From: an uncultured Ignavibacteria bacterium
Lineage (GTDB): Bacteria > Bacteroidota > Ignavibacteria > Kapaibacteriales > UBA2268
Direction: 5' to 3'
Length of the DNA: 64,000 nucleotides
Assembly: GCA_903862655.1 (NCBI GenBank)
Contig: CAIOZA010000006.1
Coordinates: 48,431-112,430 of the forward strand
Part shown: positions 19,611 to 27,354 of the stretch, piece by piece
Numbering within the stretch: the stretch's first letter is position 1
Layout of the letters: each line of letters begins with the position of its first letter
The notes under the pieces: model-generated
The model's input: the letters and a program-made list of their open reading frames with translations, nothing else
Database searches by the model: none
What the model was told of the DNA's origin: nothing
Program-made: the position numbers and the translations under genes

Positions 19611-21095
19611 ATGATTCTTAAAGATTTATTAGAAAAAGTTGAAATCAGTCAATTAATCGGTTCTGATTCGATCGAAATTAGCGGTATCGCTTACGATTCC
19701 AGAAAGATTGAAAGCGGATACTTGTTTGCTGCTCTCAGAGGTTCACAGGCTGACGGACATAATTTTATAGGTTTAGCGATTGAGAATGGTGCTAAGGCTA
19801 TACTGTGCGAGCAGGTTCCCGATGGGTACTTTGAAAATATAACCTGGATTGTAGTGAATGATTCCAGAAAAATACTGGCAAAGATTTCTCACAATTTCTT
19901 CGGCAATCCAACTTCGAAACTCAGAATGATTGGAATCACCGGAACAAACGGTAAAACAACTACAACTTACCTGATGAAATCCATTTTTGAGGAAGCTGGT
20001 GATAAGTGCGGTCTAATCGGAACAACCGGTATCATCATTGGAGATGAATTCCTTCCCGCTACTCACACAACACCCGAATCGCTAGAATTGTGTGCCTACA
20101 TCGATATAATGCTTAAGAAGGGCGTTAAAACGGTTCTTATGGAGGTGTCATCGCATGCATTGGATCAGCACAGAGTTGATTACATTGACTTCGACACTGT
20201 ACTCTTCACTAATCTCACCCCCGATCACCTGGATTATCACAAGGATATGGTCGAATATGCCACAGCGAAGAAAAAACTTTTCGATATGTTAAAACCCGAG
20301 GCTAAAGGTCTGTTATTCAATTTGAGTGAATTTACTGACTATTTTGTGCAGGATACTAAAGCAAAGACATATCTTCTGGGCAGATTTGACAATCCCGATT
20401 TTCTTATTGGCAATGAAAACATTGGCTTGGGCAAGACTGAGTTTAGAATGTCTCTTCCATTAGAGCTTGGAATGCCAACGATAAACATAAAAACAAAACT
20501 CTCCGGACGTTTCAATATCGATAATGCTGCTTTGGCTGCCGGTGCGGCAATTCTGAATGGAGTCGACATCAAAATTATTATTAAGGCATTATCAACTGCA
20601 GCCGGAGCTCCTGGCAGAATGCAGACCGTTAATCTTTCCAATGGAGCTTTGGCTTTAGTAGATTATGCTCATACTCCTGATGCTCTCGAGAAAGCACTCG
20701 TTGCCTGCCGTGAGGTGCTTCAGAATGCAGGATCAGATGGAAGGCTAATCACTGTATTTGGATGCGGGGGAGACCGTGACCGGACGAAAAGACCTGTTAT
20801 GGGTAATATTGCTTCTAACAAGGCTGATCTTGCAATAATAACAAGTGATAATCCAAGAACTGAAGATCCAAATGATATAATTCAGGAAGTATATGCCGGA
20901 ATTGATGATGCCAACAGAGCTAATGTTATGATTATTCCTGATCGCGCAGAAGCTATTGATTATGCTGTAGAGATATCAAAAATGAACGATTTGATTCTTG
21001 TTGCAGGCAAAGGGCATGAAAATTACCAGATAATCGGGAAAGAAAAATATCATTTTGATGACACGGAACAATTGATGCGATTTAGTAAAGTTTAA
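19611..21095 (+). CDS. murE: UDP-MurNAc-L-Ala-D-Glu:meso-diaminopimelate ligase
   Basis: This is a cytoplasmic Mur ligase that adds meso-diaminopimelate to UDP-MurNAc-dipeptide during peptidoglycan synthesis. The 494-residue length is normal for MurE. Visible features are the N-terminal domain, the ATP-binding loop 'GITGTNGKTTTTYL' (around residue 108), the central 'EVSSHALDQHRVDYIDFD', and the C-terminal domain with 'VDYAHTPDALEKAL'. The motif 'DNPR' in 'TSDNPRTEDP' (around residue 414) is the known selector for meso-diaminopimelate over lysine, so the cell wall is predicted to be diaminopimelate type. The gene is not in a standard dcw cluster here; a small membrane-protein gene precedes it and a gene-free repeat region follows. 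Confidence 0.95.
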   Translation: MILKDLLEKVEISQLIGSDSIEISGIAYDSRKIESGYLFAALRGSQADGHNFIGLAIENGAKAILCEQVPDGYFENITWIVVNDSRKILAKISHNFFGNPTSKLRMIGITGTNGKTTTTYLMKSIFEEAGDKCGLIGTTGIIIGDEFLPATHTTPESLELCAYIDIMLKKGVKTVLMEVSSHALDQHRVDYIDFDTVLFTNLTPDHLDYHKDMVEYATAKKKLFDMLKPEAKGLLFNLSEFTDYFVQDTKAKTYLLGRFDNPDFLIGNENIGLGKTEFRMSLPLELGMPTINIKTKLSGRFNIDNAALAAGAAILNGVDIKIIIKALSTAAGAPGRMQTVNLSNGALALVDYAHTPDALEKALVACREVLQNAGSDGRLITVFGCGGDRDRTKRPVMGNIASNKADLAIITSDNPRTEDPNDIIQEVYAGIDDANRANVMIIPDRAEAIDYAVEISKMNDLILVAGKGHENYQIIGKEKYHFDDTEQLMRFSKV

Positions 21096-21185
21096 ACCTG
21101 CATAATTCATTAGCACCTCCTTAATATTTTGTGAATCAATGAACCAGCTCTACTTGTTCCAAGAGGGATTAAGGGGGTTTCCGCA

Positions 21186-21272
21186 TTATATTTTCACAAA
21201 CTTCCCGACTCTTTCCCCAATCCTCACAAAATACATCCCCGGAACCAAGCCGGAAACATCGATTTTACACAT
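21186..21272 (-). pseudogene. remnant of a T9SS sorting domain
   Basis: Read on the minus strand, this stretch encodes 'MCKIDVSGLVPGMYFVRIG' followed by 'ERVGKFVKI' and a TAA stop. That is the characteristic last strand pair of a T9SS C-terminal sorting domain. Three codons before the first Met, the frame is closed by TGA, and no larger ORF precedes it. It therefore appears to be the leftover 3' end of a deleted or decayed cargo gene. Confidence 0.7.
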
Positions 21273-21346
21273 TTCTCGTCAGCAAGCAGGGTGAAATACA
21301 CTTGCATTAATTGAATCGGATTTTTGATTTTTGAATCGAAGAATAA

Positions 21347-21649
21347 CCGCAGGTGAAACCTGTGGGGTATGAATATTTGCGTTTCTCAGTATATCTCCTG
21401 TATTCCTCTGTGCATCTCTGTGTAATTTTTAATATCGTTGGAGAACCACTGAGAAATGCAGAATTTTCCTCACCCTGCCCTCCCCAACAATTGGGGAGGG
21501 AATTAATACACCTACCACCCCGCCTTGGAAAGGCGGGGAAAAATACAAATTGCATCAATTGCACGATTTTTTGTATTTCTCTCCCGTAGGGAGAACAGGT
21601 CGGTAGAAAATAGTTTATAGTTTGCTTTGTTCCGTCCCGTACGGGACGG
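21347..21649. repeat. cluster of short perfect palindromes (REP/BIME-like)
   Basis: Successive hairpins seen directly: CCGCAGGT / ACCTGTGG with GAA loop (21347-21365); CCCTCCCCAA / TTGGGGAGGG with CAA loop (21478-21500); CCCCGCCTT / AAGGCGGGG with GGA loop (21518-21538); TCTCCC / GGGAGA with GTA loop (21580-21594); and the self-complementary CCGTCCCGTACGGGACGG (21632-21649). All are GC-rich in an AT-rich neighbourhood and have short loops, as REP elements do. A surrounding inverted pair of 14 bases (CAGGTCGGTAGAAA, one mismatch) lies at 21596-21609 and 21673-21686. Confidence 0.7.
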
Positions 21650-21766
21650 CAGATGGTTCTGTTTGGATACATGTTTCTACCGATCTGCTGTGTCTGACGG
21701 GATAGAATACATGGATTTCTTACTGTGTTCGAAATGATATGCTGAGTTGATGCGGAAGGACAAAGA

Positions 21767-21893
21767 TACATGGATTCTTCAGTCGCTACGCTCCTTCTGA
21801 ATGACCAATTCTATAGTATTTCACTTCATTATTCAATGTTCGGTGTTCGATATTCGACATTCAGGGAGATTCATCACTGCGTTCGGAATGAAA
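21767..21893. repeat. decayed right-end copies of dispersed repeat family A
   Basis: The sequence 'GGATTCTTCAGTCGCTACGC' leading to 'TTCTGAATGAC' (21772-21806) and 'TTCATCACTGCGTTCGGAAT' (about 21872-21891) match the right end of the repeats at 32166-32262 and 59310-59400. A weaker third copy ('GGATTTCTTACTGTGTTCGA') lies just upstream at about 21712. These are fragments rather than full elements. Confidence 0.6.
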
Positions 21894-21922
21894 ATATAAT
21901 TGTACCTTTGATACAACACATT

Positions 21923-22735
21923 TTATTTTGATAAAGACTGAATTATAAAATAAATGCTGATTATCAGTAGAAAAATACTGTAAACACGTTTAATCAGCAC
22001 TATTGACAATGAAATAGTAATTTTAGCTCCAATAATGGCACCCAATAGCAATCCTAATGCAACAGTTAATCCTAATGAGATGTTCAAATGTCCGGCGTTG
22101 TTGTAGGCAATAACTCCAGGCAATCCAACCGGCAGCAGCAACGCTCCGAGTGAAGTACCGATAGCGGTTTTTGTATCGAAATGCAGAAATGTAACCAGAA
22201 ATGGAACAATCACAAGCCCGCCGCCAATGCCGAACATTCCAGATAATACTCCGGCTAAAATCCCAATCAATATAGTATATATAAAAACAAGCGTATGCTT
22301 GATTGAGTTTTTCAATTCATTTTCATTAACAGAAGGTAATTCCCTTTTCAAAATATATCGAAACCACAAGTCTTTTGGATTTGAAAATGTCCAAACCACA
22401 TAAAGCAGAAAAAGCGAATATAGTGCCTTTAGCAATTTTGGAGAAAAATAAAGAGCTAACTCCGATCCAAACCAGACACCAATAATAAGACCACCAGCCA
22501 GTATTAACGATATTCTTATCCTTAGAAAACCATTTCTATAATACTGAATGACAGCGAAAATCCCCACAGGCAACAGCAAAGCGAGAAGTGATGTTCCATT
22601 GGCTTGAGTCAGACTATAACCTGCAAAAAACACCAATGCAGGCACAATAACAACGCCTCCACCAATACCAAACATGCCGGCTAATATACCGGCTATAACT
22701 CCAATTGCTAAGTTAATAAAGAATGTATCTTGCAT
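21923..22735 (-). CDS. TauE/SafE-type (TSUP) membrane transporter
   Basis: The 270-residue membrane protein has about eight predicted spans. It shows the internal duplication typical of the TSUP family: 'GVIAGILAGMFGIGGGVVIV' in the first half and 'GILAGVLSGMFGIGGGLVIV' in the second. The glycine-rich 'GMFGIGGG' motif marks each half. Family members export or import sulfite, sulfoacetate, thiosulfate or other organic anions; the substrate cannot be told here. It is transcribed divergently from the FISUMP gene and has no other neighbour in its direction. Confidence 0.85.
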   Translation of the reverse strand: MQDTFFINLAIGVIAGILAGMFGIGGGVVIVPALVFFAGYSLTQANGTSLLALLLPVGIFAVIQYYRNGFLRIRISLILAGGLIIGVWFGSELALYFSPKLLKALYSLFLLYVVWTFSNPKDLWFRYILKRELPSVNENELKNSIKHTLVFIYTILIGILAGVLSGMFGIGGGLVIVPFLVTFLHFDTKTAIGTSLGALLLPVGLPGVIAYNNAGHLNISLGLTVALGLLLGAIIGAKITISLSIVLIKRVYSIFLLIISIYFIIQSLSK

Positions 22736-22877
22736 AGAATGAGAAAAAAATGGCTGCTTTTTTAGAAATAATTCAATTTAATATTTATGCGACACCAAAA
22801 ATTAAAGAATGTCTCACACAATAACAAAAATAGTGATAAAAATATTTAATCAGGTGTAACTTTTAGCTTAAAAAGGC

Positions 22878-22885
22878 TATATTTG
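22878..22885 (+). promoter_or_regulatory. candidate Bacteroidota-type -7 promoter element
   Basis: TATATTTG fits the published TAnnTTTG -7 consensus of the Bacteroidota primary sigma factor. It lies 39 bases before the ATG of the FISUMP gene. The expected -33 TTTG is not clear about 20 bases upstream, where only TTTT-rich sequence is seen. Confidence 0.35.
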
Positions 22886-22923
22886 TAATAGTATCTGCTC
22901 TTAAAATCAAATAGGAGTTTGAA

Positions 22924-23844
22924 ATGAATTACAGATTATTAGTTTTATCGATTGTTATCTTCATTAGTACTTACTCTCTTTATTCATCTGAACCTCTAGT
23001 CAGATTCTATCTTCAGGATGGAAGTATTAAATCTTACAATTTAAGCGAAATTGACAGCTTGAATATGATTGACAAAAAGAACAACTACGTTATGCGAATT
23101 CATTATCAGGACACACTTATAGCTTACTATCCAATTGAAATCATCGGAAGTATCAAATTTGAAAAAGACAGCGCAAAACATGACATTCTCAATGTATATA
23201 TCTTTTCATACCCCAAAAGCTATATATTAAGTTCTATCGATAGTGTCATTTTTTATATCGATCCATATCAGCCACTTACAATCGGCTCTCAGGTCTGGAT
23301 GCTGAAGAATCTCAATGTTGATCATTATCGCAATGAGGATTCTATACCTGAAGTAAGAGATTCAGTTACTTGGGCGAATCTTACTGCAGGAGCATGGTGC
23401 TATTATAAGAATGATTCTTCCAATGGCGCTATCTATGGCAAGCTATACAACTGGTATGCAGTTAATGATCCTCGTGGCTTAGCGCCTGTGGGCTGGCGTG
23501 TCCCTAGTGATAATCAATGGACTGAATTAGATAATCATCTTGGTGGTTCTATTTTATCTGGTGGCAAGCTTAAATCCATAGGTACAAAGGAATCTAGTAA
23601 TGGTTTATGGTATAGTCCTAACACAGGTGCAACTAATGAAAGTGGATTTTCTGCTCTCCCTGGCGGTTACCGCGACAACATTGGTTCATTCGGTGCTTTG
23701 GGTATCGGTGGTGGCTTGTGGACTTCTTCTGAGGTGGATTCTAGACAATCCTGGTACAGAGGATTGCACTATAATTATGCCTACTTAGGTAAGTTCGATA
23801 CCATAAAGGAAAATGGTTTTTCAGTCCGTTGTGTCAAAGACTGA
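22924..23844 (+). CDS. secreted FISUMP-domain protein
   Basis: The 306-residue protein has a signal peptide ('LLVLSIVIFISTYSLYSSE') and an AGGAG ribosome binding site. Residues about 118-305 carry the 'Fibrobacter succinogenes major paralogous domain' pattern: 'IGSQVWMLKNLNV', 'GKLYNWYAVNDPRGLAPVGW', 'VPSDNQWTELDNHLGG', 'FSALPGGYRD' and the terminal 'GFSVRCVKD'. The fold is lectin-like (C-type-lectin/FGE related), and the biochemical function of the family is not established. The N-terminal 110 residues form an unassigned beta-rich region with two similar segments ('YNLSEIDSLNMI' and 'YILSSIDSVIFYI'), a small internal duplication. No T9SS tail is visible. Confidence 0.85.
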   Translation: MNYRLLVLSIVIFISTYSLYSSEPLVRFYLQDGSIKSYNLSEIDSLNMIDKKNNYVMRIHYQDTLIAYYPIEIIGSIKFEKDSAKHDILNVYIFSYPKSYILSSIDSVIFYIDPYQPLTIGSQVWMLKNLNVDHYRNEDSIPEVRDSVTWANLTAGAWCYYKNDSSNGAIYGKLYNWYAVNDPRGLAPVGWRVPSDNQWTELDNHLGGSILSGGKLKSIGTKESSNGLWYSPNTGATNESGFSALPGGYRDNIGSFGALGIGGGLWTSSEVDSRQSWYRGLHYNYAYLGKFDTIKENGFSVRCVKD

Positions 23845-23923
23845 CTCAGTAGTAAATAGAAGAAAAAAAATAGGTTCATGCTTAAATCGTTTTTATTATT
23901 ATGGTTTAATTTTGGGACAAACA

Positions 23924-24130
23924 ATGAATACATTTAGTGATATAGTAGAAGAAGCTGATAAACTAACTCTTGAAGAACAAGAAACCTTTATTGAAATTCT
24001 TCAAAAAAGAGTTTCTGAAACTAAAAGAAATAAATTAATAAAGAAAGCTTTAGAATCTAGTGAAGAATTTGGCAAAGGTCATAAGCTTACGTCAAGTATT
24101 GACGATATAATGAAAGAAATTGCATCTTGA
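23924..24130 (+). CDS. antitoxin partner of a RelE-type toxin
   Basis: The ORF track entry begins at 23813, but that upstream part merely runs through the end of the FISUMP gene. The ATG at 23924 gives a 68-residue acidic/basic helical protein ('MNTFSDIVEEADKLTLEEQE') ending 'TSSIDDIMKEIAS'. This size and the 'ADKLTLEEQETFIEIL' stretch are typical of small antitoxins next to RelE/YafQ-like toxins. Its stop codon overlaps the toxin start. It should neutralise the toxin and repress its own operon; the DNA-binding domain is not obvious. Confidence 0.75.
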   Translation: MNTFSDIVEEADKLTLEEQETFIEILQKRVSETKRNKLIKKALESSEEFGKGHKLTSSIDDIMKEIAS

Positions 24131-24426
24131 AATATCAGCTTGTTAAAACTTCTAATTTCATTCGATCTGCAAAAAAGTATGCTCGAAATAATTCTGATTT
24201 TCTAATAGCATTAAATGAATCATTAACCCTTCTAACTAAAGATCCTTCTACTTCGAAATTAAAAACTCATAAGCTAAAAGGTGAATTGAAAGAATTTTGG
24301 TCATGTAGTGTTGATTATAATATAAGGATTCTTTTTCAATTTGTTAAAGCTATTGATAGTGTATCCGGTCAACCTGTCGAAGCCATATTATTAGTTGACA
24401 TAGGTTCTCATGATGAAGTTTACTAG
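24127..24426 (+). CDS. RelE/YafQ-family mRNA interferase toxin
   Basis: The 99-residue protein starts at a TTG that overlaps the antitoxin TGA (TTGA); no in-frame ATG lies near the N-terminus. The pattern 'FIRSAKKYARNN', 'LKTHKLKGELKEFWSCSVDY', 'NIRILFQF' and 'ILLVDIGSHDEVY' is characteristic of RelE/StbE/YafQ-like ribosome-dependent endoribonucleases, with the conserved 'HxLkG', arginine and C-terminal 'H-D-x-V-Y' elements present. Together with the preceding gene it forms a complete type II toxin-antitoxin module, and nothing suggests inactivation. Confidence 0.85.
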   Translation: MKYQLVKTSNFIRSAKKYARNNSDFLIALNESLTLLTKDPSTSKLKTHKLKGELKEFWSCSVDYNIRILFQFVKAIDSVSGQPVEAILLVDIGSHDEVY

Positions 24427-24471
24427 ATAACACTTATTTTTATTATCATTGACCCTTACTTATAATTAAAA

Positions 24472-24501
24472 AATGCCGCTCAGAGCAATCCGAACGGCAT
24501 T
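24472..24501 (-). terminator. intrinsic terminator of the grpE-dnaJ operon
   Basis: On the minus strand, stem AATGCCG / CGGCATT with a 16-base loop is followed by TTTTTTAATTAT, 22 bases after the dnaJ stop. It lies between the converging toxin and dnaJ genes. Confidence 0.75.
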
Positions 24502-24522
24502 AAATTTTTAGATTTCAATTCT

Positions 24523-25728
24523 TTAAAAGAAAACATCTTTCACTTTATCAAAAAAGTCCTTGTCTTTGCCCTCGTTAACTTCCTTCTGATGGTCAGGTTG
24601 CTTGGGATTAATATTGGGACTATCTGCCAATTCTTTGAGTGTGGCTTTCTCTTTCGATGTAAGAGAAGTCGGCACGTGAACATTCACCTGAACTATCTGA
24701 GTTCCTTTGCCATAGGAGTTAAGATGCGGGATTCCTTTGTCGTTCAGTTTAATTAAAGTTCCCGGCTGTGTGCCTGCTTCAATTTTAATTGTTTCGGAGC
24801 CATATAGAGTAGGAACCTGAATCTTAATACCTAATGCTGCATCAGGATAACTAATATTCAAAGCATAATATACATCGTCGTTGTGTCTTTCGAAGTATGG
24901 ATGCGGCTTCTCTTCGATAACAACAATAAGGTCTCCATATTCTCCACCTCTTCTGCCAGCATTACCCTTGTTCCTTAATGGGATGTAATTGCCGCCTTCA
25001 ACGCCCGGTGGAACATTTACCTTAATAGTGTCGTCTGCCTGAGTTCTGCCCTCACCACGGCAAGTTACGCATGGTTCACTGATGATCTGACCGGATCCAC
25101 CGCAGTTTGCACAAACGGAAATGTTTATAAACTGACCGAACATCGAACGAGATACTTGCCTGAGTTCACCTGCACCATCGCAAGCTGTACATTTTTTATA
25201 GCCTGATTTCTTGTTGGCACCAGTTGAAGAGCAAGTCTCACAGCCCACCCAACGCTTTATTTTGATTGTTTTTTCTACGGTAGTAGCAATTTCTTCAAGA
25301 GTGAGTTGCAGTCTTATCTTCAGATCTGAACCACGTTCAGCCATGGATCTTCTTGAGCCTGATGAATTTCTTCCGCCGCCACCGCCGCCGAAGAAACTAT
25401 CGAAAATAGTGTTTCCACCACCACCGCCACCACCGCTAAAAATATCATTGAAGGCCGAGAAAATATCTTCAAAACCCGAATAGGCATGATAATCTTGTCC
25501 GGCACGCATTCCCTGATGTCCGAACTGGTCGTAACGTCTTCTTTTAGTTTCATCGTTGAGAACTTCATAAGCCTCAGCAGCTTCTTTGAACATCTCTTCG
25601 GATTCTTTATTATCAGGATTTTTGTCCGGATGATATTGCAGTGCTAGCTTTCTGTAAGCTGATTTTAATTCATCTACTGAAGCATTCTTGCTCACACCCA
25701 AAATCTCATAATAATCCCTTTTCGGCAT
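24523..25728 (-). CDS. dnaJ: chaperone protein DnaJ (type I Hsp40)
   Basis: This co-chaperone stimulates the DnaK ATPase and delivers unfolded clients. The 401 residues contain the J domain with the essential HPD ('[10 protein letters not shown]', residues 30-39), a glycine-rich linker with long glycine runs ('[19 protein letters not shown]'), and a zinc-binding domain with four CxxCxGxG-type motifs ('CETCSSTG', 'CTACDGAG', 'CANCGGSG', 'CVTCRGEG'). The first motif has Ser in place of the usual first Gly-side residue but keeps both Cys. C-terminal beta domains follow. An AGGAG site precedes the ATG. The gene follows grpE by 12 bases; dnaK and hrcA are not in the window. Confidence 0.95.
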   Translation of the reverse strand: MPKRDYYEILGVSKNASVDELKSAYRKLALQYHPDKNPDNKESEEMFKEAAEAYEVLNDETKRRRYDQFGHQGMRAGQDYHAYSGFEDIFSAFNDIFSGGGGGGGNTIFDSFFGGGGGGRNSSGSRRSMAERGSDLKIRLQLTLEEIATTVEKTIKIKRWVGCETCSSTGANKKSGYKKCTACDGAGELRQVSRSMFGQFINISVCANCGGSGQIISEPCVTCRGEGRTQADDTIKVNVPPGVEGGNYIPLRNKGNAGRRGGEYGDLIVVIEEKPHPYFERHNDDVYYALNISYPDAALGIKIQVPTLYGSETIKIEAGTQPGTLIKLNDKGIPHLNSYGKGTQIVQVNVHVPTSLTSKEKATLKELADSPNINPKQPDHQKEVNEGKDKDFFDKVKDVFF

Positions 25729-25740
25729 ATTTTCTCCTGA

Positions 25741-26454
25741 TTAGTTCGGTTCACCCGATGATGTAACTACCTTAGTGTGACGAATAACTTTTTCTCTTAG
25801 AGTATAACCTTTCACAACTTCCTGCACAACATGACCTTCCTTAATTTCGGAAGGCATGCTCAGAAGAGCTTCATGGAAATGAACATCGAAAGGATGGCCA
25901 ACAACATTGTCGATTGGCTTAACTCCTTCATCTTCCAAAAGCTTCAGGGCTTTCTGATGAATCATTTCAATACCGGTCAGAATGGATGTTGCGTCATGTG
26001 ATTGACGGGCTGAGTCGACAGCATTTGTTAAATCGTCAATAATAGAAAGGAATTTCAATAAAAGTTTTTCGTTAGCATATTCGATAATATCATACTTTTC
26101 TTTTTGAGTTCTTTTTATCACATTCTCCAGCTCGGCAGTTTTTCGAATTGCCTGATCCTTCGCTTCATCGCGTTCTTTTTCGAGAGAGTCAATTTTGTCA
26201 TTCAAAGATTGAATTTCTTCAGCAATTTCATGCTGGAGAGTCATTTCGTCTGTGTTGGTCTGTTGTTCATCTTTCGGTGTCATTTCTTCACCTCCTTCGA
26301 GTAATTCTTCTAAATTTTGAATAGCTTCATCATCCAAACCTGTAATAGGAATCGACCTGCTCCCTTCATTGCGCATATAAGCATTATAGATATCTTTCAC
26401 TCTATTGCTGACTGGTCTAAGTGGCTTTTGCTTGTTTCCGGATTTGTCTTCCAT
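25741..26454 (-). CDS. grpE: nucleotide exchange factor GrpE
   Basis: GrpE drives ADP release from DnaK. The 237 residues comprise an acidic, probably disordered N-terminus of about 80 residues (longer than in many GrpEs), a long coiled coil ('IQSLNDKIDSLEKERDEAKD', residues about 90-120), and the C-terminal beta-wing with the family signature 'GVKPIDNVVGHPFDVHFHEA' and 'VVQEVVKGYTLREKVIRHTK'. AGGAG lies 11 bases before the ATG. It is the first gene of a grpE-dnaJ operon. I looked for a CIRCE operator (TTAGCACTC-N9-GAGTGCTAA) upstream and did not see one, so heat-shock control by HrcA is not evident. Confidence 0.93.
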   Translation of the reverse strand: MEDKSGNKQKPLRPVSNRVKDIYNAYMRNEGSRSIPITGLDDEAIQNLEELLEGGEEMTPKDEQQTNTDEMTLQHEIAEEIQSLNDKIDSLEKERDEAKDQAIRKTAELENVIKRTQKEKYDIIEYANEKLLLKFLSIIDDLTNAVDSARQSHDATSILTGIEMIHQKALKLLEDEGVKPIDNVVGHPFDVHFHEALLSMPSEIKEGHVVQEVVKGYTLREKVIRHTKVVTSSGEPN

Positions 26455-26666
26455 TGTTAAGCTAACTCCTGTTTCAGTTTGTATTAAATAATAAAATCCA
26501 GTTTTTTTCGATCTAAGTTAAACATAGACGAAAAAAAAAACTTTTCTTGTAGTCACTCTAAAATTGAGAATGAAGAAAGAAAAGTATTATGTTAGATTAG
26601 AATAAATCGATTTGATAAAAGGGGACTGGTAATGAACTTTTCCACAATCAATTTATTGAAAATTGA

Positions 26667-26846
26667 TTAATCAAGTTTCTTAATTGAATTCCACCAATCT
26701 TTAAGGCTACTTTCTTCAACTGACTTTTTGAAATATTCTAACAATTGATAGTTATTCATTTCTTTTGTTTCATTATAGATAAGCTCTTCTATTAGATATT
26801 TATTGTTTAAGCTACTAAATGAGCGATCATCATTCTTCATGTTCAT
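26667..26846 (-). CDS. 59-residue protein overlapping the PIN-domain gene (putative antitoxin partner)
   Basis: This gene is too short for the ORF track. On the minus strand an ATG at 26846 (or 26840) opens a 59-codon frame: 'MNMKNDDRSFSSLNNKYLIE', then 'LIYNETKEMNNYQLLEYFKK' and an end at 'WWNSIKKLD'. It overlaps the last 17 bases of the PIN-domain gene in another frame, the arrangement usual for coupled toxin-antitoxin genes. The product is predicted to be helical, with no recognised DNA-binding motif. The function is inferred only from position. It might instead be an unrelated small protein, but the tight overlap and coherent composition argue that it is real. Confidence 0.6.
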   Translation of the reverse strand: MNMKNDDRSFSSLNNKYLIEELIYNETKEMNNYQLLEYFKKSVEESSLKDWWNSIKKLD

Positions 26847-27297
26847 AATTTAACTCCATTGGTGTAATTATATTAATTAAACCATATCCATTAATAGAAT
26901 TAACGTAATTATACTGTTTTATTTTATCTAATCTTACAATATGCTTAAAGTTCCATGACACAATAGCATCAGCTTTTGAAACTGTTGCTGCAGCTACATG
27001 TATGGAATCGTCTTTATATTTTTCACTTACAATTTTTTCCATTAAATATTTATCTGCTAGTTCAAGTATTTCATTATTTAATTCTACTAATTCGATATTT
27101 GAAGAAGGTAAAGATTGCAATAATTCAATTAACTTTTCTGGTCCTTTTGTTAATTCTCTTATGATAACTTCCGAAATTAATAGAATTACATTTCCACTTA
27201 TTATCTCATTAATAAAAAAATTTGAATATCGGTCAAACTCTTTATCGAAACAACCACCAATTACTGAAGTATCGCAATATATTCTTAATTTATTCAT
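26830..27297 (-). CDS. PIN-domain protein (VapC-like ribonuclease)
   Basis: The 155-residue protein begins 'MNKLRIYCDTSVIGGCFDKE', placing the first PIN acidic residue (Asp in 'YCDTSV') at residue 9. Later acidic positions fit Glu in 'ISEVIIRELTK', Asp in 'YKDDSIHVAAA' and Asp in 'SKADAIVSWNFKH'. This is the usual four-acid PIN nuclease set, typical of VapC-like toxins that cut tRNA or mRNA, or of related PIN proteins. No antitoxin gene lies upstream; a 59-codon gene overlaps its 3' end instead. Terminators are not obvious on either side. The toxin role is an inference from the family. Confidence 0.8.
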   Translation of the reverse strand: MNKLRIYCDTSVIGGCFDKEFDRYSNFFINEIISGNVILLISEVIIRELTKGPEKLIELLQSLPSSNIELVELNNEILELADKYLMEKIVSEKYKDDSIHVAAATVSKADAIVSWNFKHIVRLDKIKQYNYVNSINGYGLINIITPMELNYEHEE

Positions 27298-27354
27298 TTC
27301 AAAGTCCTCTCATGTGAGATAAAAACCTGTAAATTATCACTATCACTTAAAAGA

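Larger units (their letters stand above)
21096..21922. other. gene-free intergenic region rich in palindromes and decayed repeats
   Basis: About 830 bases hold no credible gene. ORFs such as 21307-21771 cross hairpins and have no family features. What is visible: the decayed tail of a T9SS cargo gene (minus strand, 21186-21272); five or six short perfect palindromes between 21347 and 21649; a longer inverted pair (21596-21609 with 21673-21686); and three decayed copies of the right end of dispersed repeat family A between about 21700 and 21893. The separate entries give details. Confidence 0.8.

Noticed and set aside
21307-21771. 154-residue minus-strand ORF in the murE-TSUP gap
   Set aside because: It runs through several palindromes and repeat fragments, has no start signal, and its translation shows no coherent domain; it is a by-product of the repeats.
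25211-25483. 90-residue proline-rich ORF antisense to dnaJ
   Set aside because: The proline runs are the complement of the glycine-rich linker of DnaJ.
26455-26666. CIRCE or other heat-shock operator before grpE
   Set aside because: No TTAGCACTC-N9-GAGTGCTAA or similar inverted repeat was found; only AT-rich sequence.
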